A stretch of DNA of 64,000 nucleotides from Erythrobacteraceae bacterium Alg239-R51 (GTDB taxonomy: Bacteria; Pseudomonadota; Alphaproteobacteria; Sphingomonadales; Sphingomonadaceae): the NCBI GenBank assembly GCA_947331495.1, contig CAMZOI010000001.1, forward strand, positions 1,240,001-1,304,000. Direction: 5' to 3'. The notes beneath the pieces were generated by a model. It searched no databases, had not been told where the DNA came from, and saw only the letters and a list, made by a program, of their open reading frames with translations. Shown piece by piece: positions 26,628 to 36,415 of this stretch; the first letter of the stretch is position 1, and the number at the start of each line of letters is the position of its first letter. The position numbers and the translations under genes are program-made.

Positions 26628-27061
26628 AACTGTCGCTTCCAGATCTTGCTTCAATGGAAGAATTCGGGGCTCGGCTCGCCTCAAGGTTGAAAATCGGCGA
26701 CGTGGTGGCACTGTCCGGTAACCTCGGGACTGGTAAGACAACTCTGGCGCGGGCGATCATCTCTGCCTTGGGTCATTCCGGCGAAGTTCCGTCTCCGACG
26801 TATACGATTGTCGAGACCTATGATGAATTGCCTTTCCCCTTGGTGCATGCCGATTTCTACAGATTGGAAAACCCGGCCGAAGCCGAGGAGATAGGTTTGG
26901 CCGATTATCGCGAGGGTGCAGTCCTGATTGCCGAATGGCCTGATCACGCTGGGGGGTTCGGGCACGAGCCCTCCTGCCTGTCCATCACTTTGGAAAAAGT
27001 GGGTTACGGGCGCGAAGCCATTGTCGAACCGGGCGAGGATTGGCAAAGCCGCCTGCCATGA
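26624..27061 (+). CDS. tsaE: tRNA threonylcarbamoyladenosine biosynthesis ATPase TsaE
   Basis: A 145-residue P-loop ATPase starting inside the divL stop (ATGA). Walker A is SGNLGTGKTTLARAII. The family motifs VPSPTYTIVETYD, VHADFYRLENPAEAEEIGLADY and LIAEWPDHAG follow in the normal order. TsaE works with TsaB, TsaC and TsaD to place the t6A modification at position 37 of ANN-decoding tRNAs. None of those partners is in this window. It overlaps the next gene by four bases. Confidence 0.95.
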   Translation: MKLSLPDLASMEEFGARLASRLKIGDVVALSGNLGTGKTTLARAIISALGHSGEVPSPTYTIVETYDELPFPLVHADFYRLENPAEAEEIGLADYREGAVLIAEWPDHAGGFGHEPSCLSITLEKVGYGREAIVEPGEDWQSRLP

Positions 27062-28047
27062 GCGACACGCTTCTCGACGATATTCAAGACTTTCTTCGCG
27101 GAACCCAATGGGACGGTGCTGAGATCGCACCGCTCGTGGGCGATGCTTCGTTTCGCCGGTTTTTCCGTATCACGTCTGGTGGAAAGACAGCCATGCTGAT
27201 GCATGCGCCGCCACCACATGAAAATCCGCGACCGTTTCTGAAAGTAGCGCAATGGCTGGACGAGCGAGGTATGCGCGCCCCGGCGATATTCGCGCAGGAT
27301 CCTGCCACCGGTTGGGTGTTGACCGAGGATTTCGGCGATCAGCGCATGCGGGAATGGATCGATGACAATCCCGAGGACGAACGCGAAGTTTATGCGACGG
27401 CGATCGATACGCTCGTCCGGTTGCATGATCTTCCGCCGGGGCCTTTCATGCGGTACGACATGTCGGTTTATCTTCGCGAGGTCATGTTGTTCGTCGAGTG
27501 GTACTGTCCGGCGATGCAACTGGAAGTCGACGAAGCAGGTTACAGAAGCGCCTGGAAGGAAGCGCTCGAACCTCTGATGCCCCGTCAATCGCCGGGCGTG
27601 ACTGTCCTGCGCGACTACCACGCCGAGAACATAATGCTGCTGAACGCCGGTAAAAAAGGAGGTACGCAGGGTCTGATCGATTTTCAGGACGCGCTGGTCG
27701 GCCACCGCGCGTATGATCTGGTCAGCCTGTTGCAGGATGCGCGGCGCGATGTCTCCGTCGCACTCGAACGCGAGATGCTCCAGCGCTACCGGGATGCGGT
27801 AGAAGTAGCGGACGATTTCGAAGGCGATTACGCGCGACTGGGTGCGCAGCGGAATGCGAAGATTGTCGGCATATTCACCCGGTTGGCCAAGCGTGATGGC
27901 AAGGTCCGTTACCTGTCGATGATACCACGGGTCTGGAAATTGATGGAACGGGATCTGGAGCATGAAGCACTCGCTCCCGTAGCGAAGTGGTTCGACACGA
28001 ATATTCCCCGGGAAGTTCGGAACAGTTCGGGAGGCGAGTTGCGATGA
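27058..28047 (+). CDS. amgK: Cell-wall sugar anomeric kinase (AmgK-like phosphotransferase)
   Basis: A 329-residue APH-fold kinase starting inside the tsaE stop. Features: an N-terminal lobe (LVGDASFRRFFRI, then TAMLMHAPPPHENPRPF), the hinge WVLTEDFGDQRM, the catalytic loop TVLRDYHAENIMLL with Asp and Asn, and the metal-binding Asp in LIDFQDALVGHRAYDL. In Pseudomonas, AmgK phosphorylates N-acetylmuramic acid at C1 and MurU then makes UDP-MurNAc, a recycling route that bypasses MurA. The nucleotidyltransferase gene follows at once, which supports this assignment over other phosphotransferases. Confidence 0.88.
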   Translation: MSDTLLDDIQDFLRGTQWDGAEIAPLVGDASFRRFFRITSGGKTAMLMHAPPPHENPRPFLKVAQWLDERGMRAPAIFAQDPATGWVLTEDFGDQRMREWIDDNPEDEREVYATAIDTLVRLHDLPPGPFMRYDMSVYLREVMLFVEWYCPAMQLEVDEAGYRSAWKEALEPLMPRQSPGVTVLRDYHAENIMLLNAGKKGGTQGLIDFQDALVGHRAYDLVSLLQDARRDVSVALEREMLQRYRDAVEVADDFEGDYARLGAQRNAKIVGIFTRLAKRDGKVRYLSMIPRVWKLMERDLEHEALAPVAKWFDTNIPREVRNSSGGELR

Positions 28048-28766
28048 GCAATCTCGTATCGGACACCGCGATGGTCATGGCGGCAGGTCTGGGCAAGCGC
28101 ATGCGCCCCCTGACGGCATCGACACCGAAACCGCTGGTGCGGGTGGCGGGCAAGCCACTGATCGATCGCGCGCTCGATCGTCTGGACGAAGCGGGCGTCA
28201 GCAAGGCGGTCGTGAACGTCCACTACCTGGCCGGGTCGCTCGAGGCGCATCTGGCTGCAAGACAACGGCCGGCAATCACCTTTTCCGACGAGCGCGAACT
28301 GCTGCTGGAAACCGGTGGGGGCATGGTCAAGGCAAACGACGAGGGTCTCCTTCCCGATCCCTTTTTCGCCTGCAATGCCGACAGCATCTGGCTGGATGGT
28401 CCGCGCAACGCCTTTCGCGATCTGTCGGAGCATTGGGATGCCGATAGAATGGACGCATTGCTGCTGGTCGTGACCCATGCCCGGGCGCGCAACTTCAACG
28501 GCACGGGCGATTTCTACATGAACGGCGAGGGCCAGTTGACCCGCAAATTGCCCGGCCGTGTCGCGCCTTTCATCTATACCGGTATTCAACTGGTTTCGCG
28601 CCGCCTGCTGCGCGAAGCTCCGGAAGGCGCGTTCTCGACCAACGTCTTGTGGGACCGTGCGATAGACGAAGGCCGTCTGTTCGGCGTCGCTTTTACCGGA
28701 GAATGGTTCGAGGTCGGGACGCCGCATCACATCAAGCCGACCGAGGAAGCGCTGGCGGGTGGCTGA
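28044..28766 (+). CDS. murU: MurNAc-1-phosphate uridylyltransferase (MurU-like)
   Basis: A 240-residue nucleotidyltransferase from ATG 28044, overlapping the kinase stop. The signature MAAGLGKRMRPLTASTPKPL holds the nucleotide-binding Gly loop and the catalytic Lys. Further blocks are VAGKPLIDRALDRL, VVNVHYLAGSLEAHL, ETGGGMVKA and FACNADSIW with the metal-binding Asp. The product is short, with no acetyltransferase domain, as in MurU instead of GlmU. With AmgK it would complete peptidoglycan sugar recycling in the cytoplasm. Its end overlaps addB by eight bases. Confidence 0.88.
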   Translation: MSNLVSDTAMVMAAGLGKRMRPLTASTPKPLVRVAGKPLIDRALDRLDEAGVSKAVVNVHYLAGSLEAHLAARQRPAITFSDERELLLETGGGMVKANDEGLLPDPFFACNADSIWLDGPRNAFRDLSEHWDADRMDALLLVVTHARARNFNGTGDFYMNGEGQLTRKLPGRVAPFIYTGIQLVSRRLLREAPEGAFSTNVLWDRAIDEGRLFGVAFTGEWFEVGTPHHIKPTEEALAGG

Positions 28767-31700
28767 GCGAAGCGGGCCGAAAATCTACAGCATTGCAGCC
28801 CATCGCGGGTTCGCCGACGCTTTGGTGGCTGGGTTGGTCCCGCGCTACGCCGAACCGGATTTCGGCCTGGCGCGGATGGTGCTGTTGCTGCCAAGCACCC
28901 GCGCCCGTCGGACTGTTTCGGAAGCGTTCGTTCGCCACGCCGGGCAGGGCGGTTTGGCAGGGTTGCTGATGCCGCGCATGGTGACTGTCGGCGACCTGGA
29001 TCTCGACGAAGCTCTCGGCTCGCTCCTCGATCCACTCGCCGCGAGCGATATTCCGCCCTCCGTCGATCCGCAGCGACGCCTGTTCGCGCTCGCCCAATTG
29101 ATTGCCGAGGAGATGGGCGAAGAAGCTCCGACAGGGGCCAGGCTGCTTCGCCTGGCGCGCGAAACCGGCGCCACGATGGACCGCCTGCTGGTCGAGGATA
29201 TCGGTCCCGAGCAGCTTGTCGACGAAACGGTCGTAGGGATCTATCCCGATCTTTCCGGGCATTGGCAGAAGTCTCTGCGTTTGTTCGCAAAGGTTCAGGC
29301 CAAGTGGCTTGCCTGGCTTGGCGAAAACGGCGTGCTCGATGCTGCCGCGCGGCGCAACCGCCTGTTCGATCATGCCGCCAGAAGCTGGAAGGTCACTCCC
29401 CCCACGACCCCGATCGTAGCCGCGGGAGTGACCAGCGCGGCACCCGCGCTGGCGAGATTGCTGCGTGTGGTAAGCGAACTGCCGAACGGGGCAGTCATCC
29501 TGCCGGATTTCGATCTCACCATGTCCGATGACGTGTGGGAGGAACTTGGCCGGGCAGGCAATCCGCCGTCCCCTGAAGACACCCCCTTCGCTCGCGACGA
29601 TGCGGTTACGCACCCGCAGTATCATCTCAAGTTGTTGCTGAACCGGATCAGCATCGCACGCGCCGAGGTTCGAGCCTGGCACCGCAAGGGAATGACGGCG
29701 GCGCCGCCGGAGCGAAGCCACGCGATCGCGGCGATGTTCCTGCCACCGGATGCGAGCAGGGCCTGGGTTGATCTGCCAAGTTCGAACCGTCGGTTTGCGG
29801 ACGTTCGCTTGATGCAGGCCACCGATCCGGAAGAGGAAGCGCAAGCGATCGCCGTACTCGTTCGTGAGGCCCTTGAGGCACCCGAGAAGCGGGTCGCCGT
29901 TGTCACTCCGGATCGCTCGCTTGCTCGTCGCGTGGTTCACCATCTTGCGCGCTGGAACATCATTGCGGACGATTCGGCCGGGCGACCACTGTCGCATACA
30001 GCCGCGGGTCGCGCCTTTCTGCTGTGCGCGGAAGTTCTGGCGGAACGGGCTCCAACCGTATCGCTGATGGCTTTGCTCGGGCACCCGCTCGCAAATGGCG
30101 GGATGGAACGCGGGGCTTGGCTGCGAAAGTTACGACGGGTCGAGCGCGAACTCCGCGGTCCGCGCGTCGAGCCTGGCCTGGACCCAGTCCGGAATGCCGT
30201 TTCGAGGCTTGCGACTTCGGACCCTTTGTTCGGGAATTGGCTGGAATGCGTCGAGACGGTCGTTGCGCCCTTGCTGGAACCGGATGTCGGGACACCCGCA
30301 TCCTTGGCCGGCCTGATCGACATTCTAACGGCGAGCGCGGAAAATCTGTGTGGAGAAGCAATCTGGGCGCGCGAGGATGGACGCGCGCTGGCGCAGTTTG
30401 TCGAGGATTTCCGTCTCCATGCGCGCGAGGTTCGGTTCGCGGTAGACCCGCGCGATGTCGCGAGTGTGCTGAAAGATGCGATGGAAGGGTTCGCCGTGCG
30501 GCCACCCTATGGTGGTCACGCCCGTGTGCAAGTTCTCGGACTGCTGGAAGCACGCACGAACCGCGCCGATCTCGTCATCTGCGGCGGGTTGAACGAGGGC
30601 GTCTGGCCGGCGCGCGGCGGGGTCGATGCCTTGCTGGCTCCACCGGTCATGCGGGCGCTGGGCGTGCCGGGAAGTGATTTTCGCACTGGACTTTCGGCAC
30701 ATGATCTTGCTGGTGCACTCGGCGCGCCGGAGGTGGTGTTGAGCCGGTCGGTTCGCGATGAGAGCGGACCGGCAATACCGTCCCGTTTCCTGCTGCGGGT
30801 ACAGGCGCTGTTATACGATTCACGGCGGGACCACGATCTTTCAGACAGACATCGCGAGGTAAGAGCGATCGAGCTGGCGCGCGCGTTGAACCGGGCCGGG
30901 GAAGCGCGGCGCTATCCGCGACCGGAACCGATGCCCGCGCCCGAACAGCGGCGGGTGGACATATCGGCAACCGCGCTCGATCGCCTGCGCGGCGATCCCT
31001 ACCAGTTTTTTGCATCCAAGATCCTGAACCTCACCAGTCTCGACGCCTTGGACGCCGAACCGTCGGCAGCCTGGCAGGGTGAGGTGGCGCATGAAATACT
31101 GGAACGATGGCACAAAGACGGTGAAGGCCGATCGATTGCCGAAATGATGGACCGAGTGTTCCGGGAGCGCAACGTGCATCCGCTCATGCGCGGACTATGG
31201 CAGCCGCGTCTCGAAGCGGCACTGCGATGGGTCGAAAGCGAGATCGGCAGCTATCACGATCGCAAGGTGGCCGCCGTCGAGGCATGGGGGGAAATGCATG
31301 TCGACGGGGTTAGGGTACACGGCAAGATTGACCGGCTTGATCGGCTTGCGGACGGCAGCTTGGGCATCATCGATTACAAGACCGGATCCCCTCCTTCGAC
31401 GACCATGGTGGCTGAAGGATACGCGCTTCAGCTCGGCGTGCTTGGCATGATGGCTGAGCGTGGTGGTTTCGAAGGTGTTTCCGGCAAGGCGAGCGGCTTT
31501 GAATACTGGTCGCTCGGCAAAGCAAAGAGCCAGGCCAATGCTCATGGTTTCGGTTATGTCGAAACGCCGCTGAAAAGCGGCAAGAAGCGAAGCGGCATGG
31601 AACCTTGCGAGTTCCTGCCGAAGACGGAAGAATATCTGGCGAATGCAATCGCGCGGTGGATTACAGGCAACGAACCTTTCACTGCGAGGCTCAATCCTGA

Positions 31701-31785
31701 TTACCCGGCCTACGATACCTATGATCAACTGATGCGCCTGGAAGAGTGGCTGCCGCATCTGGATAGCGAGGATCCCGAACTGTGA
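28759..31785 (+). CDS. addB: Double-strand break repair protein AddB
   Basis: A 1008-residue subunit of the alphaproteobacterial AddAB helicase-nuclease, from GTG 28759 (eight-base overlap with murU). The N-terminal half is a degenerate helicase-like part (MVLLLPSTRARRTVSEAF). The centre holds NRADLVICGGLNEGVWPA and RTGLSAHDLAGALGAPEVVL. The last 250 residues are a RecB-type nuclease (ISATALDRLRGDPYQFFASK, GKIDRLDRLADGSLGIIDYK). The complex resects broken DNA ends and loads RecA. The match to the long AddB form is by overall layout and position directly before addA. Confidence 0.94.
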   Translation: MAERSGPKIYSIAAHRGFADALVAGLVPRYAEPDFGLARMVLLLPSTRARRTVSEAFVRHAGQGGLAGLLMPRMVTVGDLDLDEALGSLLDPLAASDIPPSVDPQRRLFALAQLIAEEMGEEAPTGARLLRLARETGATMDRLLVEDIGPEQLVDETVVGIYPDLSGHWQKSLRLFAKVQAKWLAWLGENGVLDAAARRNRLFDHAARSWKVTPPTTPIVAAGVTSAAPALARLLRVVSELPNGAVILPDFDLTMSDDVWEELGRAGNPPSPEDTPFARDDAVTHPQYHLKLLLNRISIARAEVRAWHRKGMTAAPPERSHAIAAMFLPPDASRAWVDLPSSNRRFADVRLMQATDPEEEAQAIAVLVREALEAPEKRVAVVTPDRSLARRVVHHLARWNIIADDSAGRPLSHTAAGRAFLLCAEVLAERAPTVSLMALLGHPLANGGMERGAWLRKLRRVERELRGPRVEPGLDPVRNAVSRLATSDPLFGNWLECVETVVAPLLEPDVGTPASLAGLIDILTASAENLCGEAIWAREDGRALAQFVEDFRLHAREVRFAVDPRDVASVLKDAMEGFAVRPPYGGHARVQVLGLLEARTNRADLVICGGLNEGVWPARGGVDALLAPPVMRALGVPGSDFRTGLSAHDLAGALGAPEVVLSRSVRDESGPAIPSRFLLRVQALLYDSRRDHDLSDRHREVRAIELARALNRAGEARRYPRPEPMPAPEQRRVDISATALDRLRGDPYQFFASKILNLTSLDALDAEPSAAWQGEVAHEILERWHKDGEGRSIAEMMDRVFRERNVHPLMRGLWQPRLEAALRWVESEIGSYHDRKVAAVEAWGEMHVDGVRVHGKIDRLDRLADGSLGIIDYKTGSPPSTTMVAEGYALQLGVLGMMAERGGFEGVSGKASGFEYWSLGKAKSQANAHGFGYVETPLKSGKKRSGMEPCEFLPKTEEYLANAIARWITGNEPFTARLNPDYPAYDTYDQLMRLEEWLPHLDSEDPEL

Positions 31786-34700
31786 GCGGGGCGGTCTATC
31801 CTCTTGTCGGGCATCAACGCGATGCAGTCGACCCACGGGAAAGCGTTTGGCTTTCCGCGAGCGCGGGAACTGGCAAGACTCAAGTGCTGTCGGCGCGGGT
31901 GCTACGATTGTTGCTCGAACCCGGAGCCGACCCCTCGCAAATACTGTGTCTCACCTTCACCAAAGCCGGCGCGGCGGAGATGGCCGTGCGAGTCAACGAA
32001 GTGCTGGCGCGATGGGTGCGGCTGCCCGATACGCGGCTTGCCGATGAACTTGGCAATCTCGGCGCGGCGACCGATCCTGAAACGCGTGCCCGCGCTCGCT
32101 CGATGTTTGCGCGTGTGCTTGACTGCCCGGGTGGCGGTCTACGGATCGATACCATCCACGCCTTCGCCCAATATCTTCTGGCTGCTTTTCCCACCGAAGC
32201 GGAATTGCTACCCGGGAGTCAGCCGATGGAAGATCGCGACCGCGACCTGTTGAGCCGGGACGTCCTTGCCGAATTGCTCGATAGGGATGAGGGGCGGTTC
32301 CGCGAAGCGGTGGCTGAAATGAGCCGCCGCAAGGGCTCGGATGCGGTGCTTGCGTGGCTTCTGAAATGTGCCGGCTTTCTTGATCTGTGGTACGAAACTG
32401 ATTGGCAGGGCAATCTGGATGCGCCGGTTCGGCGTGCGCTGACCATTCCTTCAAACGCGGACGAGCATTGGGTCAGCGAAGCTTGTTCGGACGAGGTTTT
32501 CCCCGTCGACGCATTGCAATCATGCAGTCGGGCCAACGCCGATTGGGGCACCAAGACCGGGTTGACGAACGCGGACTTTGCCGCCGACTGGCTCGCCGCT
32601 TCAGCAGCAAAACGATTGGCTGAACTCGACGGATTTTACGGCACCCTGCTGACAAAGAAAGGCGAGCCTGGCCGGCTTGCCAATCTTGAAAAGATCGACT
32701 CCGGTTACGGCGTTTCGATTGCCGAACTGGTTGAGGGTATCGAGCGGGTCGCCGAGCGTCGGGCACTGCTCGACCTCGCTGAATTTCTCGCCCCCCAACT
32801 CGAGGCGGGCCGAGCCTTTGCCCTCGCATGGCGGGAAGCAAAGGCACGCGAAGGATGGGTCGATTTCGATGACCTCATCGCGCGTGCGGCACACCTTCTT
32901 TCCAACAACGCGATGGCTGACTGGATCCGCTACAAGCTCGACCGCAGTTTCGACCATATTCTTGTCGATGAAGCCCAGGATACGAACCAGGCGCAATGGC
33001 AAATCATCGAAGCCCTGACCGACGATTTCTTCAGTGGCGAGGGTGCCCGGGGCGACGCCATCCGTACGATCTTCACCGTCGGCGACTACAAGCAGGCGAT
33101 CTTCGGCTTTCAGGGCACATCGCCGCAAAACTTCCGCGCGGCGCGCGATCGCTATGCCGAACGAATGCGACGTACTGCCGAAGCCGCGAGCGAGGCGCGA
33201 CGCGGGCCCGATCCGCGCTATCTGCGCGAATATGGACTGGGCCAGAGCTTTCGCACGGCCGATGCCGTGCTCGACTTCGTGGACAAGGCCATCGACACGA
33301 TCGGTGCGGAGGGTCTTGGACTCGAGCGCGAAGCCGATACCCATGAAGGCCAGAACCGCCCCGGTCTCGTAACCCTGTGGAACACCATTCACGCTGATAG
33401 CGGGATGGAAGATGACGATGCCGATGAAAGCTGGCTCGCGCGTCACGATCGCAGGCTTGCGGACACTATTGCCCGCCAGGTCAAGCGCTGGATGGATCGA
33501 GGTTTTCCGCTGGTCAAAGGTGATTCCCCCCGCCGTGCAGGGCCGGGCGACGTCATGGTGCTTGTGCGAAAACGTCGCGAACTGGCCGGTCTCATCGTTG
33601 CGCGGCTTTATCGACATGGCGTGCCGGTTGCAGGGGTCGACCGGCTTCGGCTCGGCAATCCGTTGGCCGTAAAAGACCTCATGGCGGCACTACGCTTTGC
33701 GGCCCAGCCACTCGATGATCTGACGCTCGCCTGTCTGTTGGTTTCCCCCCTGATCGGCTGGAGTCAGGAAGAATTGCTGGAATACGGTTACCGCGCAAAG
33801 GGCACTCGCTTGTGGGATCATTTGCGCACGAGCGAAAATTCGCGGGTGACCGATACAATGGACACGCTTCGCGAAATCCTGCGTCGGGCGGATTTCGATA
33901 GCCCTCAGCAATTGCTGCACTGGATGTTGGTCGGTCCGATCGACGGCCGGCGTCAACTCGTCGCCCGCCTTGGCCGCGAGGCCAACGATCCAATCAATGA
34001 ATTGCTCAACGCAGCCAACGCATATGCCGCAAACCACGTTGCCAGCCTGCAGGGCTTTATCCGGTGGTTCGATGCGGGCGAAGGCGAAATAAAGCGCGAG
34101 GCAGGCGAGGGCGGGGACCAGGTAAGGGTGTTGACCGTACATGGCTCGAAGGGCTTGCAAGCCCCGATCGTGATACTTGCCGATGCTGCCATCGGACCCG
34201 ATGGATCGGGCGATCTTGAAATTGAGCCCCGATCATTGGGAGGAGAAACCGATCGACGAATTCCTCTTCCCAGCCTGACGAAAGACCAGAAAGTCGGTCC
34301 GCTGCGTACTGCAGAAGAGTCAGCTTTCGCCGCAGCGATGCAAGAGCACTGGCGCTTGCTTTACGTGGCCATGACCCGCGCCGAGGAAGCTCTTTTCATC
34401 GCGGGTTCGCTGGGGCCGCGTGATGCGACGAAAGGGCCGCCGGAAGAAAGCTGGTATGCGCGGCTCAAGCCGTTGTTTCCAAGCGATGGACTGGAAGATG
34501 ACCTTTGGGGCTCGCGCTGGGAATGGGGCGCTCTCGCTGAAGAAATTCCTCCGCGTAACGCGCGCGACGAAGCGCCCGGTGGCGAACTTCCTGCTTGGGC
34601 AGAAAAACCGATCGGGCCCGAACCGCGTCCGCCCAAGCCGCTTGCGCCCTCGGGCCTGGGAGAAAGGGAGGGAAGCGACCCGCCGTTTCCTGCCGAGATA

Positions 34701-35246
34701 GCTGCCAGCGCTGCTCGCCGGGGGGTGTTGATCCACGCCCTCCTCGAACGCCTCCCGGACGCGCCACTTGCCGACCGGGAGCACCGAGCCGGTTCGTGGC
34801 TTGAAAGCCAAGCCCCCGACCTGAGCGAAACCGATCGACGCGATATTTATGAGAACGCGCGGGCGGTGCTTGATATGCCGGAATTTGCGGAAGTTTTTGG
34901 TCCGAGCGCCTTGGCCGAAGTACCGTTGGCAGCGATCGTCCACGGACAAGTGATAATGGGGACGGTGGACCGCCTTCTGGTATCAGCCGACACGATAACC
35001 GTTGTCGATTTCAAGACGGCGCGTTGGCCACCGCTTTCGATTGAAAAAATACCTGACACCACGTTGCGGCAGATGGCTGCCTATGTTTCGGCGCTCGAGG
35101 AAATATATCCGGACCGTCTAGTCAACGCCGCCGTGCTATATACCCAAACGCCGCAACTGTTCGCTTTGCCGCCAGACCGGCTCGATCGATTCAAGGCCGA
35201 GTTGTCCTCTTCGCAGGAAAGCTTTGCCTTGCCGCCCGTTGAGTAA
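31782..35246 (+). CDS. addA: Double-strand break repair helicase-nuclease AddA
   Basis: A 1154-residue UvrD-type helicase with a fused nuclease, from GTG 31782 inside the addB stop. Motifs: Walker A SASAGTGKTQVLSARVL, motif Ia LCLTFTKAGAAEMA, motif II ILVDEAQDTNQAQW, motif III VGDYKQAIFGFQG, and motif V/VI LTVHGSKGLQAPIV and RLLYVAMTRAEEALF. The C-terminal nuclease has VPLAAIVHGQVIMGTVDRLL and VVDFKTARWPP. AddA drives unwinding 3' to 5' and cuts one strand; AddB cuts the other. The next gene, trxA, starts 51 bases downstream with its own ribosome-binding site. Confidence 0.96.
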   Translation: MSGAVYPLVGHQRDAVDPRESVWLSASAGTGKTQVLSARVLRLLLEPGADPSQILCLTFTKAGAAEMAVRVNEVLARWVRLPDTRLADELGNLGAATDPETRARARSMFARVLDCPGGGLRIDTIHAFAQYLLAAFPTEAELLPGSQPMEDRDRDLLSRDVLAELLDRDEGRFREAVAEMSRRKGSDAVLAWLLKCAGFLDLWYETDWQGNLDAPVRRALTIPSNADEHWVSEACSDEVFPVDALQSCSRANADWGTKTGLTNADFAADWLAASAAKRLAELDGFYGTLLTKKGEPGRLANLEKIDSGYGVSIAELVEGIERVAERRALLDLAEFLAPQLEAGRAFALAWREAKAREGWVDFDDLIARAAHLLSNNAMADWIRYKLDRSFDHILVDEAQDTNQAQWQIIEALTDDFFSGEGARGDAIRTIFTVGDYKQAIFGFQGTSPQNFRAARDRYAERMRRTAEAASEARRGPDPRYLREYGLGQSFRTADAVLDFVDKAIDTIGAEGLGLEREADTHEGQNRPGLVTLWNTIHADSGMEDDDADESWLARHDRRLADTIARQVKRWMDRGFPLVKGDSPRRAGPGDVMVLVRKRRELAGLIVARLYRHGVPVAGVDRLRLGNPLAVKDLMAALRFAAQPLDDLTLACLLVSPLIGWSQEELLEYGYRAKGTRLWDHLRTSENSRVTDTMDTLREILRRADFDSPQQLLHWMLVGPIDGRRQLVARLGREANDPINELLNAANAYAANHVASLQGFIRWFDAGEGEIKREAGEGGDQVRVLTVHGSKGLQAPIVILADAAIGPDGSGDLEIEPRSLGGETDRRIPLPSLTKDQKVGPLRTAEESAFAAAMQEHWRLLYVAMTRAEEALFIAGSLGPRDATKGPPEESWYARLKPLFPSDGLEDDLWGSRWEWGALAEEIPPRNARDEAPGGELPAWAEKPIGPEPRPPKPLAPSGLGEREGSDPPFPAEIAASAARRGVLIHALLERLPDAPLADREHRAGSWLESQAPDLSETDRRDIYENARAVLDMPEFAEVFGPSALAEVPLAAIVHGQVIMGTVDRLLVSADTITVVDFKTARWPPLSIEKIPDTTLRQMAAYVSALEEIYPDRLVNAAVLYTQTPQLFALPPDRLDRFKAELSSSQESFALPPVE

Positions 35247-35297
35247 TCGACCGTAGGCCCCACATCGAGCGCAACCGACGCTTTCAGGAGAGAATCC

Positions 35298-35618
35298 ATG
35301 GCCACCACCGCCGTAACCGACGCCAGTTTCCAGTCCGACGTACTAGACAGCGACACGCCTGTCCTGGTCGATTTCTGGGCCGAATGGTGCGGACCGTGCA
35401 AGATGATCGCACCTGCCCTCGAGGAATTGTCGGACGAGATGAGCGATCAGGTAAAGATTGCCAAGATGGACATCATGGAAAACACGGGCGTACCGGGCGA
35501 GATGGGGGTACAGTCGATTCCATATCTGGTATTGTTCAAGGATGGCCAGCCGGCTGCACAAATGCGCGGTGCTGCTCCCAAAGGTCAGCTTAAACAGTGG
35601 CTTGAAAGCAACCTTTAA
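35298..35618 (+). CDS. trxA: Thioredoxin
   Basis: A 106-residue thioredoxin with a strong AGGAGAG ribosome-binding site. The active site is WCGPCK (Cys31 and Cys34), preceded by PVLVDFWAE, with the cis-Pro in VQSIPYLVLF and the C-terminal helix LKQWLESNL. It reduces disulfides in cytoplasmic proteins using thioredoxin reductase. It ends the divL-addA series and overlaps the convergent phosphatase gene by four bases at its stop. Confidence 0.97.
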   Translation: MATTAVTDASFQSDVLDSDTPVLVDFWAEWCGPCKMIAPALEELSDEMSDQVKIAKMDIMENTGVPGEMGVQSIPYLVLFKDGQPAAQMRGAAPKGQLKQWLESNL

Positions 35619-36415
35619 TCAAGCTTGTCATAGAGTTCGGCGAGATCGTCCCATAAATCGGGACTGGCAGCCGCCAGCATCCCAGTTCGGTCCCGCTCGT
35701 CGACGCGGTATTGCGATCCGTCGGGTCGCGCTGCCTTGCCGCCCGCTTCGTTCAGCCACAGCGCCCCCGCGGCATGATCCCAGGCCAGGGTTCGCTCGAA
35801 AATCGATACATCGTTCACCCCAAGTGCAAGGCGCGGATACTGCTCTGCAGCGCAGTAGGGAATATCGACGAGTTCGTAGCTTGGCGAAATATGCCGACAT
35901 GTTGCCTCGCGACGTTCTTCGCTCATAAATACGAGCGAAATTGCGGCGATGGGCGGAGTGCGTCCGGTCGTTTTCGCGGTCACCTGTTCTCCGTCCACGG
36001 TCGCCCCTTGCGCGTAATGCGCGACGCAGAAGCGCTGCGTCAGGCAGTCGTAGATCCATCCCGAGCGCGCTACACCGTCTTCGGCCCGCGCAATGATAAT
36101 ACCGAATGGCGGTTTGCCGGTCGCAAAATTCCTCGTGCCGTCTATAGGATCTACAATCCAGCAGGGCTCTGCGAGACTATCGAGAACAGCGGGGTTTTCG
36201 TGAGCAGCTTCTTCTCCGACGAAGGCAAGCGACCCATCGATTTGAGCAAGCCCGTCTCGCAACAGGGTTTCGCTGTCCTTGTCGGCTACCGTGACCGGAT
36301 CATTGCCGCCCTTGTCTTCGACTTCGCCGTCGGCAAGGTTGCGATAGCGAGGCAGGATCGCCTGCTCCGTAACACGCCGCACCAAGGAAAGGATTGCTGT
36401 GTCGAGCGCCGTCAT
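35615..36415 (-). CDS. Inositol monophosphatase family, probably histidinol-phosphatase
   Basis: A 266-residue Mg-dependent phosphatase from the ATG at 36415, which overlaps the argJ stop (ATGA). Metal-site motifs are all present: FVGEEAAHEN (Glu), WIVDPIDGTRNFATGKP (the DPIDGT motif) and WDHAAGALWLNEAGG (the WDxAAG motif). The early segment GGNDPVTVADKDSETLLRDG is typical of the family. In actinobacteria and many alphaproteobacteria members of this branch are HisN histidinol-phosphatases. The pairing with argJ (arginine synthesis) fits an amino-acid role, but inositol or nucleotide phosphates cannot be excluded. The longer upstream frame overlaps argJ coding sequence and is not used. Confidence 0.87.
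   Translation of the reverse strand: MTALDTAILSLVRRVTEQAILPRYRNLADGEVEDKGGNDPVTVADKDSETLLRDGLAQIDGSLAFVGEEAAHENPAVLDSLAEPCWIVDPIDGTRNFATGKPPFGIIIARAEDGVARSGWIYDCLTQRFCVAHYAQGATVDGEQVTAKTTGRTPPIAAISLVFMSEERREATCRHISPSYELVDIPYCAAEQYPRLALGVNDVSIFERTLAWDHAAGALWLNEAGGKAARPDGSQYRVDERDRTGMLAAASPDLWDDLAELYDKLD

Noticed and set aside
28732..30084. A 450-codon reverse frame across murU and addB
   Set aside because: It crosses two well-supported forward genes and shows no motif.
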